Positions 1-6,485 of a DNA stretch of 64,000 nt are shown here, piece after piece. Position numbers and translations under genes: made by a program. Below the pieces are notes generated by a model, which was given only the letters and a program-made list of their open reading frames with translations, did not search any database and was not told where the DNA came from. The stretch lies in contig CAVWAP010000004.1 of the NCBI GenBank assembly GCA_963753055.1, positions 992,001-1,056,000 of the forward strand. Reading direction: 5' to 3'. Origin of the DNA: JAUWGC01 sp963753055. Lineage in GTDB: Bacteria > Bacteroidota > Bacteroidia > Bacteroidales > B18-G4. The stretch's first letter is position 1, and the number at the start of each line of letters is the position of its first letter.

Positions 1-220
1 TGTTCTGAAGCTGGAAGATGCGATTGTTAAGCCTTCTGATCTCATCAGATGAACCTCGGACCCTGAATTTTACAGGATCCCACTTTGATTCAGGCACAGG
101 AATATTAAGTGAAATCAGGTGCGTTTTCCGGTTTTGTAAGAATTGGAGGTAAACCGACCTGGCACCGTTGGATCGTTTGTAATTTTTCCGGGTTATGACT
201 TTTGTGGAAGTTACTTGCAT
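1..220 (-). CDS. Tyrosine recombinase (integrase), N-terminal part, runs off the window
   Basis: Reading the minus strand from an ATG at 220 gives 73 codons without a stop, continuing past base 1. The translation starts MQVTSTKVITRKNYK and contains VYLQFLQNRKTHLISLNIPV followed by SKWDP. This is the pattern of the N-terminal arm-type DNA-binding domain of Bacteroidota phage/transposon integrases: a short beta-sheet domain, then a W-D-x turn and a helical linker. The catalytic domain is outside the window. A good TTG-N20-TATCTTTG promoter lies about 85 bases upstream, and the gene reads away from the 3' end of tRNA-Arg, a common arrangement for an element integrated in a tRNA gene. Family assignment rests on the arm domain only, so it could also be a solitary invertase-type recombinase. 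Confidence 0.75.
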   Translation of the reverse strand, partial: MQVTSTKVITRKNYKRSNGARSVYLQFLQNRKTHLISLNIPVPESKWDPVKFRVRGSSDEIRRLNNRIFQLQN

Positions 221-225
221 AAAAA

Positions 226-277
226 AAAGTTTTTGGTTCTGTCCGAACAATTGTCATAACAAATGGCCAAAAACTTT
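226..277. repeat. Inverted repeat in the integrase leader
   Basis: AAAGTTTTTGG at 226-236 and CCAAAAACTTT at 267-277 form a perfect 11-base inverted repeat around a 30-base loop. It sits between the putative integrase promoter and start codon. It may be a leader hairpin or a recombinase/excisionase arm site; the sequence alone does not decide. Confidence 0.5.
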
Positions 278-303
278 ACAAAATCCCGTTAAAATCGTTA
301 AAT

Positions 304-334
304 CAAAGATATGAAAAACCTCCTAAAGATGCAA
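304..334 (-). promoter_or_regulatory. Bacteroidetes-type promoter of the integrase
   Basis: On the minus strand TTG (332-334) is followed after exactly 20 bases by TATCTTTG (304-311), matching the TTG-N19/20-TAnnTTTG pattern of the primary Bacteroidetes sigma factor. It points to the recombinase start at 220, leaving a leader of about 75 bases. Confidence 0.55.
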
Positions 335-373
335 TAATTTCAAGGTTTTATTTCATAACTATCTGATTATCAG

Positions 374-447
374 TGATCCGGGCGGGATTCGAACCCACGA
401 CCCGCAGCTTAGAAGGCTGCTGCTCTATCCAGCTGAGCTACCGGACC
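374..447 (-). tRNA. tRNA-Arg (anticodon UCU)
   Basis: The minus strand folds into a complete cloverleaf: acceptor stem GGTCCGG/CCGGATC with one G-U pair, D-stem GCTC/GAGC, anticodon stem GCAGC/GCTGC around loop CTTCTAA (anticodon TCT), and a T-arm with GGGTTCGAATCCC. The discriminator base is A and no CCA is encoded. The 3' end faces the recombinase gene at the window edge, so it is a plausible attB site. No second copy of the tRNA 3' end was seen in the window, so any element would extend beyond base 1. Confidence 0.95.
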
Positions 448-530
448 GTCTGCGGATTGCAGAAAAGAGAGAACTGAAAAACGAAAAGAGAAATCTTCTT
501 CCTGCAAAATTCACTGCAAAGTTATAAATT

Positions 531-637
531 TCTCCTTTCTCTTCTCTCTTTTCTCTTCTCTCTTTTCTCTTCTCTCTTCTCTCTTCTCTCTTCTCTCTTC
601 TCTCTTCTCTCTTCTCTTTTATCTCTTCTCTTTCTCC
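531..637. repeat. Heptanucleotide tandem repeat (TCTTCTC)n
   Basis: A pyrimidine-only tract built from about a dozen 7-base units of TCTTCTC with variants such as TTTTCTC. It begins in the spacer downstream of a minus-strand lipoprotein gene and runs into its last codons, encoding the charged tail EKEKR and the stop. The same unit on the other strand, GAGAAGA, forms the 3' end of the MFS transporter gene near 29.5 kb. Confidence 0.9.
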
Positions 638-966
638 ATTTCACATCCTTCAATCTGATCCTGGTACTCCTTCACCTTCTCCTTGAACATGTCTTTATGA
701 TCAGGTGTGTCGTACTTTTTCTGTAACGGACCTGCCTTCTCTTTCCATATTGCTTTCAGGGAATCGGCAAGGTGCTGCTGGTTGGTAATGGTGGTGTCTG
801 CCTTGATGGTCTTGAGCTGCTTCATCAACTCACACTTCATCTCAGTAAAGGCTTTGGCGTCCTCATCCAGTTGCTTCTTGAAGGCTTCTTCAGAATTGAC
901 ACAACTGATTAAAAAAGTTACCATCAGCGCCATGGCAATAAAAGTGATACTTGTTAAACGTTTCAT
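619..966 (-). CDS. Small helical lipoprotein, function unknown
   Basis: A 115-residue protein with a signal peptide and lipobox LISC (lipidated Cys22), so it should be anchored in an envelope membrane. The mature part is predicted helical, rich in Lys/Glu/Gln, with two further cysteines: one near the start (MKC) and one near the end (EGC). They could be joined by a disulfide across a helical hairpin. The next gene upstream encodes a lipoprotein with the same layout, 24 bases away, so the two are probably diverged duplicates in one operon. The last codons lie in a heptanucleotide repeat, so the length of the tail may vary among strains. No known family is recognised. Confidence 0.7.
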   Translation of the reverse strand: MKRLTSITFIAMALMVTFLISCVNSEEAFKKQLDEDAKAFTEMKCELMKQLKTIKADTTITNQQHLADSLKAIWKEKAGPLQKKYDTPDHKDMFKEKVKEYQDQIEGCEMEKEKR

Positions 967-990
967 ATTTCCTGGTTTTATGGTTTGTGA

Positions 991-1422
991 CTATTGACCT
1001 TCGTTCTTTTTGGGTGAATAACCCTTGCATTCTTCAAGACCCAGCTTTGCGCTCTCAATAGCGGCCTCAAACTGCTGCTTGATGGCCGGGTCCTTGCCAT
1101 ACCTGGCATCCATCTCAGCTCTTACCTTATTCCGCTGAGTTATGAGATTCTCCGCCTTCTTTTGATAAAACTCCGACTCCGGCCTTCTTTCAGCATCTTT
1201 CTTTGCTGTCCTTGCAATGCAACTGGCCCTGGCCATAGTAATGGCATCTGCCTCAATATTAGCAGCAAGCTCTTTCTGCTCCTCCCTGGTCATGGTGGTG
1301 CCACTGCTTGCAGTGCCGTCAGGGGCCTTGGTCGTTTCCTTGGTTTGCTTCCCGCAGGCAATGAGGAAAATCATCATGCTCGCAAGCATCAGTAAGTAAG
1401 TTGTCTTTTGTAGTCCCGGCAT
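991..1422 (-). CDS. Helical lipoprotein with paired cysteines, function unknown
   Basis: A 143-residue protein from the ATG at 1420-1422. A longer reading frame starts at a TTG at 1461, but that codon lies inside a TAAATTTG promoter element, so the shorter form MPGLQKTTYLL is preferred. It has a hydrophobic leader with lipobox FLIAC, a low-complexity Thr/Ser/Gly linker and a charged helical domain. Two cysteines, in ASCIAR and LEECKGY, bracket the helical region as in the downstream neighbour. It is likely the first gene of a two-gene lipoprotein operon. No enzymatic motif is visible and no family is recognised. Confidence 0.7.
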   Translation of the reverse strand: MPGLQKTTYLLMLASMMIFLIACGKQTKETTKAPDGTASSGTTMTREEQKELAANIEADAITMARASCIARTAKKDAERRPESEFYQKKAENLITQRNKVRAEMDARYGKDPAIKQQFEAAIESAKLGLEECKGYSPKKNEGQ

Positions 1423-1458
1423 AATCTGATTCTTATTATTTATCTTTATTTTCTTTAA

Positions 1459-1466
1459 CAAATTTA
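1459..1466 (-). promoter_or_regulatory. -7 element TAAATTTG for the lipoprotein pair
   Basis: The minus strand reads TAAATTTG, a perfect TAnnTTTG match about 37 bases upstream of the preferred start at 1422. A clear TTG at the expected -33 distance is not present, so this is a moderate call. Confidence 0.35.
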
Positions 1467-1548
1467 TGAAATTAATGTGTTTGAAACCAGCTGGCCTGAT
1501 TATGTTATTTCATATTTATAACTTAGCACACTTAAATATATTATAGGG

Positions 1549-2418
1549 ATGCTGATTGAATTTCTACTTAATGGCCTGGTCAATGGAAGCCTGATAGCGA
1601 TGGTAGCCCTTGGCTTTGCCCTGGTATATAACACAACCAGGATCTTTCATATAGCCTATGCGGCATTGTATACACTGGGAGCTTACCTTATGTTCTGGTT
1701 GCTGGAAATGAATGGCCTTCCGTTCATGCTTGCACTGATCCTGACAATCTCTATTGTCAGCCTCTCCAGCATGGCCATGGAGTACCTGGTGTATAAACCT
1801 CTTTCAATAAAAAATCGTCCACCCAACACCTTGATGATCAGTTCTATCGGGATGCTGATACTGCTGGTCAATTTCCTGGTGCTCTCCTTCGGCAACGACC
1901 CAAAGATATTTCCTCCGGATTCAATAGGACTGCCCGATCTTCGGATTGGAAATGTAACGGCAATACCGGCTGTCTTATTCATAATCAATATGAGTTTGAT
2001 CCTTATCTTCATCCTGGTCCTGAAATTTACCCGGCTGGGGATCATGATCAGGGCCTTGCGCGACAATGCCTTGATGAGCAGCGTGTTTGGTGTGAACACA
2101 TTTCGCCTGCGCCTGTTTCTTTTCGGACTCTCCGGTGCCATGGTCGCCATTGCAGCAGCTTTTCGGGCACTTGATGTGGGGGTCAACCCGGGGATCGGAC
2201 TGCCTGTTTTTATTAATGCATTCGTGGCGCTGGTGATAGGAGGGATAGGACGGTTTGAAGGGCCGATCATAGGGGCATTCATCCTCGGGATACTGCAATC
2301 GCTTGCTGCCTACTTCATCGACAGTCAATGGGTAGTGCTGGTCACGTTTATCTTACTTGTAATATTTATTCTCTATAAACCGGAAGGCTTGATACCCGAA
2401 CGACAACGGGCATATTGA
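1549..2418 (+). CDS. livH: LIV-type ABC importer, membrane permease (LivH-like)
   Basis: A 289-residue integral membrane protein with about eight hydrophobic segments. The N-terminus has the LivH hallmark: GSLIAMVALGFALVYNTT, then HIAYAALYTLGAY (residues ~13-46). Near the C-terminus is FVALVIGGIGRFEGPIIGA, the coupling region that contacts the ATPases. In this family LivH and LivM form a heterodimeric inner-membrane channel. The same operon encodes LivM-, LivG- and LivF-like partners and, slightly downstream, a binding protein. The stop overlaps the start region of the next gene, which indicates translational coupling. The substrate cannot be read from sequence; LIV-family systems carry branched-chain amino acids, urea, short amides or aromatic acids. 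Confidence 0.88.
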   Translation: MLIEFLLNGLVNGSLIAMVALGFALVYNTTRIFHIAYAALYTLGAYLMFWLLEMNGLPFMLALILTISIVSLSSMAMEYLVYKPLSIKNRPPNTLMISSIGMLILLVNFLVLSFGNDPKIFPPDSIGLPDLRIGNVTAIPAVLFIINMSLILIFILVLKFTRLGIMIRALRDNALMSSVFGVNTFRLRLFLFGLSGAMVAIAAAFRALDVGVNPGIGLPVFINAFVALVIGGIGRFEGPIIGAFILGILQSLAAYFIDSQWVVLVTFILLVIFILYKPEGLIPERQRAY

Positions 2419-2420
2419 TC

Positions 2421-3293
2421 ATGGAATACTTACTGCATATAGGCATATTGATCCTGATCTATACCATCATCACGGTATCGTCCAACCTGCTGATTGGCCT
2501 ATCGAACCAGATATCTCTCGGACAGGCGGCCCTCTATGGAATAGGGGCATATATCACCGCCCTGTGTTCGATGGTCCTTAACCTGAGCATGATACCAACC
2601 ATTATCCTCGTCGTGCTGGTAAATGCCCTGTTCAGCTTCTTATTATCTGTCCCGGCAATCAGGTTGAAAGGCGATTTCTTCATACTGACAACCCTGGCAT
2701 TTCAGTTTATAATCTATAGCATCCTTTATAACCTCACCTCTGTTACAAAAGGCTCCGATGGCATCGCCGGCATCCCTTCTCCGGAACTATTAAAAATATT
2801 TACACTTGACAGCATTTTGTCGATCTTTATCCTTAGCCTGGTGCTGACCGGCATCGTGATCTGGTTCTTCTATCATTTCTTTTATTCACCCTTCGGACGG
2901 GCCTTGATTGCCATGCGGGAGGATGAGGTGGCACTGAAGGTGCTTGGCAGGAGCACCAGGAACCTGAAGATCTGGTCCTTTGTCGTTTCCAGTGCTTTTA
3001 TCGGTTTGGCTTCCTACCTGTACGCCACCTACATGTCCTATATCAACCCGGGGGCATTCAACCTTGAAGAATCTATCTTTATCCTTATTGCTGTGTTGAT
3101 CGGTGGTGTGGGTACGATCAGGGGATCTGTTGTCGGGGCAATGTTTATTATTTTATTGCCGGAAGCCCTTCGTTTGCTTGGGTTGCCAGACCAGTACGCA
3201 GCCCCCATGCACCAGATGACGTATGGCTTGATTTTGATTTTATTAATGTTTGTACGACCGGGCGGGCTCATCGGGAAGTTCAGCCTGAAGTAA
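2421..3293 (+). CDS. livM: LIV-type ABC importer, membrane permease (LivM-like)
   Basis: A 290-residue multi-span membrane protein. The LivM signature SNQISLGQAALYGIGAYI lies at the N-terminus, and LIAVLIGGVGTIRGSVVGA near the C-terminus corresponds to the ATPase-coupling loop. An in-frame TTG overlaps the previous stop, but the ATG six bases later is chosen because MEYLLHIGILILIY leads straight into the first membrane segment. It pairs with the upstream LivH-like protein. The following ATPase gene starts two bases after the stop, so the four transporter genes form one transcript. Confidence 0.87.
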   Translation: MEYLLHIGILILIYTIITVSSNLLIGLSNQISLGQAALYGIGAYITALCSMVLNLSMIPTIILVVLVNALFSFLLSVPAIRLKGDFFILTTLAFQFIIYSILYNLTSVTKGSDGIAGIPSPELLKIFTLDSILSIFILSLVLTGIVIWFFYHFFYSPFGRALIAMREDEVALKVLGRSTRNLKIWSFVVSSAFIGLASYLYATYMSYINPGAFNLEESIFILIAVLIGGVGTIRGSVVGAMFIILLPEALRLLGLPDQYAAPMHQMTYGLILILLMFVRPGGLIGKFSLK

Positions 3294-3294
3294 T

Positions 3295-4113
3295 ATGGAA
3301 TATATCCTTCAAATACAAAATTTATCGAAAAGCTTCGCCATCCATAAAGGGCAGGGCAGGGCCAGGGGACAGGATACTGTCCCTGTGGTGAAAGATGTTA
3401 CCATGAACATCAAGCGAGGAAGCATTACTGCCCTGATCGGTGGTAATGGTGCAGGAAAAACAACTTTGTTTAATTTGATCAATGGACTGCTGAAGGTAGA
3501 TTCCGGCTTGATCACCTATCATGATGATCAGCAAGGACATGACCTGGTACATCTTTCAACCCATGAGATAGCACGCCTGGGCATAGGCAGGTTATTCCAA
3601 GGGACAAGGATCTTCGAAAAACTGAGTGTGCTGGAAAACTTATTGCTTTACCTGGGGGACTACCCGTCCGAATGGCCTTTCTCCCATGTTTTTTCAAGGA
3701 AGAAGCTTTTGAAAGAGTTTAATTCCAATAAGGAGCTCATCCTGGCTAAAATTTCTGGCTTGCTTGGAAAAGATCATACATTTTATCAAAGCTGGAATAA
3801 GCAGGCAGGGACCCTGTCTTTTGCAGACCAACGGGTTCTTTCCCTGCTGGGACTCATGATAAGTGATTTTAAACTGATCCTGATCGATGAACCTACTTCA
3901 GGGATTAACCAGGACTTCCTGTCACAATTGAGGGAATGGATACTACAGCTGAAAGGGGATGACCAGACAGTTTTTATGATAGAACATAATATGGATTTTG
4001 TGAGGGATACAGCTGATGTATGCCATTACATGGGTGCCGGTAAGATCCAGTACTCAGGAACACCCGCACAGGTTCTGGAAAATGCAGAAGTACAAAAAGA
4101 ATACCTCATCTGA
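3295..4113 (+). CDS. livG: LIV-type ABC importer, ATPase (LivG-like) with degenerate signature motif
   Basis: A 272-residue nucleotide-binding subunit. Walker A is GGNGAGKTT (residues 49-57), the Q-loop Gln lies in FQGTRIF (~102), Walker B is LILIDE (194-199) and the switch His is in IEHNMDF (231). The ABC signature, normally LSYGQQ in LivG or LSGGQ in general, reads LSFADQR (174-180), so the glycine that contacts ATP is missing. A site degenerate in one subunit of a heterodimeric ABC transporter is compatible with function, because the LivF-like partner keeps LSGGE. The insert after the Q-loop (WPFSHVFSRKKLL) also differs from typical LivG. The stop overlaps the next start by one base. Confidence 0.85.
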   Translation: MEYILQIQNLSKSFAIHKGQGRARGQDTVPVVKDVTMNIKRGSITALIGGNGAGKTTLFNLINGLLKVDSGLITYHDDQQGHDLVHLSTHEIARLGIGRLFQGTRIFEKLSVLENLLLYLGDYPSEWPFSHVFSRKKLLKEFNSNKELILAKISGLLGKDHTFYQSWNKQAGTLSFADQRVLSLLGLMISDFKLILIDEPTSGINQDFLSQLREWILQLKGDDQTVFMIEHNMDFVRDTADVCHYMGAGKIQYSGTPAQVLENAEVQKEYLI

Positions 4114-4775
4114 TGCTTGAGTTACAGAGCATATCGGCCGCTTATCACAGGGATTACCTGATCCTTGACCAGGTCTCAATCAATATTGAGCAGGGTAAGA
4201 AGACTGCCATCCTTGGAAGGAATGGCGCGGGTAAGTCGACCCTGGCCAAGAGTATCATGGGACTGGTACCTTTTCGTACAGGGGAAATATTGCTCAAAGG
4301 AATGAGTATAAATGGCTTGCGGGTCCATCAACTGATAAGGCATGGGATCGGTTATTTCCACCAGGGCGGACAGGTCTTCCCCCAGATGAGCGTGGAAGAA
4401 AACCTTCGTTTTGCCCGGTTTAAGAGTCCCGGCTCACAGGGACTGGAAGTAGCATTGATGAAAGATCATTTCTCCATCCTGAATGACCCGCGGATATATA
4501 GAATGAAAGCCGGTGACCTCAGTGGTGGTGAGCGCACACAGCTGGCCCTGGCTATGGTCATGATCAATAAGCCTGAGCTGCTGATCCTGGATGAGCCTTT
4601 TGCCGGCGTTTCGCCAACAAATACCGAATCCATTATTCAATTCATGCAAAAAATAGATAGTGATTGGCCATTTACCCTATTGCTTATTGAACAGAACCAA
4701 TACCTGGCCCAGCGTCTCTGCAATGATGTTTTTGTGCTAAAACAAAAACAATTATTCCCTTTTCTTTCAAAATAA
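4113..4775 (+). CDS. livF: LIV-type ABC importer, ATPase (LivF-like)
   Basis: A 220-residue nucleotide-binding subunit, a little shorter than typical LivF. Walker A is GRNGAGKST (35-43), the signature LSGGE (136-140), Walker B LLILDEP (156-162), and the C-terminal LLIEQNQ matches the EQN switch of LivF proteins. It starts on the last base of the LivG-like stop, so the two are probably made in equal amounts. No terminator is obvious after the gene, and transcription may continue into the small DNA-binding protein and binding-protein genes downstream. Confidence 0.86.
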   Translation: MLELQSISAAYHRDYLILDQVSINIEQGKKTAILGRNGAGKSTLAKSIMGLVPFRTGEILLKGMSINGLRVHQLIRHGIGYFHQGGQVFPQMSVEENLRFARFKSPGSQGLEVALMKDHFSILNDPRIYRMKAGDLSGGERTQLALAMVMINKPELLILDEPFAGVSPTNTESIIQFMQKIDSDWPFTLLLIEQNQYLAQRLCNDVFVLKQKQLFPFLSK

Positions 4776-4824
4776 GCTAAAAATTTATTATTATTGCAAA
4801 CTTAATATAGTTATTTATATTGCT

Positions 4825-5247
4825 ATGTATTGCCCGAAATGTCATTCATCAGTATTGATAAAATCTGGCTTTATATCTGGTAAACAGAGATATAAATGTA
4901 AATCATGTAATTATTACTTTACATTGAATAACAGGGGTGTTTCACGGGAAAATAAAAAATTAGCATTTCATTTGTACCTGGAAGGGTTCAGCATGCGTGA
5001 GATTTCCAGGATCATTGGAGTGAGCGATGTGGCCGTGGGCAAATGGATCAGGCCTGTCAAACAACATTTGTTGCCAGTTCGTAAAAGAAAGATTCAACGG
5101 GTTGAATTGCACAGGATAGAGCACTTTTTGCTTTCCAGGGAGATGTTTAAACAATTTGGCTGGCTACTCATCGGCCTGGAGGAGAATAGCGATATTTGTC
5201 TTTTCGGAAGCACTGAAGTTGGTAATTGCCAGATTCTTGAAAAATAA
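4825..5247 (+). CDS. IS1 InsA-like zinc-ribbon/HTH protein, possibly a domesticated regulator
   Basis: A 140-residue protein. The N-terminus is a zinc ribbon, CPKCHSS then YKCKSCNYYFT (CxxC...CxxC), as in the N-terminal domain of IS1 InsA. A helix-turn-helix follows (LEGFSMREISRIIGVSDVAV, ~55-75). The DDE catalytic domain of an IS1 transposase is absent: after the HTH only about 60 residues remain, with GWLLIGLEENSDICLFGS. No terminal inverted repeats or target duplication are evident. It lies between the transporter ATPase gene and its binding-protein gene, co-oriented. Either it is a remnant of an insertion sequence, or a transposase-derived DNA-binding protein now regulating the transport operon. 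The uninterrupted frame and position favour the second, without proof. Confidence 0.6.
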   Translation: MYCPKCHSSVLIKSGFISGKQRYKCKSCNYYFTLNNRGVSRENKKLAFHLYLEGFSMREISRIIGVSDVAVGKWIRPVKQHLLPVRKRKIQRVELHRIEHFLLSREMFKQFGWLLIGLEENSDICLFGSTEVGNCQILEK

Positions 5248-5268
5248 GTATAAGTACGATAGCTATAA

Positions 5269-5276
5269 TAGGTTTG
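5269..5276 (+). promoter_or_regulatory. Possible -7 element TAGGTTTG before the binding-protein gene
   Basis: TAGGTTTG matches TAnnTTTG 60 bases upstream of the binding-protein start. The nearest upstream TTG is too far (29 bases), so the promoter is tentative; it would allow the binding protein and receptor to be made separately from the ABC subunits. Confidence 0.25.
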
Positions 5277-5335
5277 TTGTATTTATAATATTTTTCCTTA
5301 TCATTGCGCAAATTTGCTGATCAAAAACTGAGATC

Positions 5336-6463
5336 ATGGTTAAAAGAATCATTTCTTACCTTGGTATAGCGACATTCCTTTTAGCATTTTATTCCTGCAA
5401 CCAGTTTTCATCGGATAAGTCTAAAATTGAAGACGACCTTGATGTTTATGTTGTTGGTGCGAACCTGACACTTACAGGAAATGCTGCACATTGGGGAGTG
5501 AATCTTCGGGAAGGACTGGAATTTGGTTTTGTGGAAGCGCAGAAGGATTTACCCGATGCCAGTGTTGTTGTGAGATTTGAAGATAACAAGATGAATTCCA
5601 GAGAGGCGGTTAGTATAGCTAAGAGGTTTATTGATGTTGATAAGGTGGACCTTATGATAGGTGGTTATACTCCGATTGTGAAGTCCATCATAGAAATTTC
5701 GGAAAAAGCACAAATTCCATTACTGGCTACGCTTACAAGTGCCGTTGATGTGACAAGGAACAAGTCCTGGGTATTCAGAGACTTCATCACGGAAGAAATC
5801 AATATGCCGTTGCTGGCTGAATATGCATATAAAACTGAAGGCTATCGCACAGGAACTTTCCTGGTAGTCAATGATGATTTCGGTCGTGATGCCAGGCGGT
5901 TTTTTGAGTTGAACTTCACCTCGTTTGGAGGTTTATTCCTTGGTGGTGAGTATTTTGAGACTACAGATCTTGATCTCAGAAACAAGGTAGGCAAGATAAT
6001 GACAACTGAACCTGAATTTATCCTGCTGGTAGGCCGTGGATCGGCCATGATCAATGCATGCCGGCAGATCCGTGAAGTGGATAAGGACGTAAGGATTTAC
6101 TCAGCAGCGGGTATCAATGACCCGAAAATGTGGCAGGGCCTTGGTACTGATGGCGAAGGAATTGTCTTTGCCAGGATCGACTATGATGATGCAGGTATGG
6201 AGTTCGGCGAGATTAATGCTGCCTTTAAATCAGCATATGGATATGACATGAACTGGGTAAATGTTTATGGCTACAGCATTGCCCGTTATCTAACTAAAGG
6301 ATTCTCTGTTGCAGGAAAAGATAAAGACAAGATGAGGAAGTACCTGAAGACTCTGGATTTCAATTCTATCAGGGGAAGACTGGTGATGAATGAGAATTCC
6401 GAAATAATTACCTCAATTAAGCTATTTCTAAGACAAGATGGAGCATCAGTACCCATCGATTAA
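5336..6463 (+). CDS. LIV-type ABC importer substrate-binding lipoprotein (Peripla_BP_6)
   Basis: A 375-residue protein with signal peptide and lipobox ending at Cys21 (AFYSC), so it is a membrane-anchored binding protein. The mature N-terminus, VVGANLTLTGNAAHWGVN, is the class I periplasmic binding fold of the LivK/AmiC group, where a TG near this point contacts the ligand. The linker region MIGGYTPIVKSIIEISEKA and later VNDDFGRDARRFFE fit the same two-lobe fold. It completes the importer encoded just upstream and is followed after 22 bases by a TonB-dependent receptor. The ligand is unknown. Confidence 0.85.
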   Translation: MVKRIISYLGIATFLLAFYSCNQFSSDKSKIEDDLDVYVVGANLTLTGNAAHWGVNLREGLEFGFVEAQKDLPDASVVVRFEDNKMNSREAVSIAKRFIDVDKVDLMIGGYTPIVKSIIEISEKAQIPLLATLTSAVDVTRNKSWVFRDFITEEINMPLLAEYAYKTEGYRTGTFLVVNDDFGRDARRFFELNFTSFGGLFLGGEYFETTDLDLRNKVGKIMTTEPEFILLVGRGSAMINACRQIREVDKDVRIYSAAGINDPKMWQGLGTDGEGIVFARIDYDDAGMEFGEINAAFKSAYGYDMNWVNVYGYSIARYLTKGFSVAGKDKDKMRKYLKTLDFNSIRGRLVMNENSEIITSIKLFLRQDGASVPID

Positions 6464-6485
6464 TACTAAAACCAAAATACCAATC

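Noticed and set aside
1683..2328. Long antisense frames (199 and 117 codons) within the LivH-like gene
   Set aside because: Composition is Arg/Ser/Pro-rich shadow of a hydrophobic membrane protein; the sense strand has clear LivH motifs.
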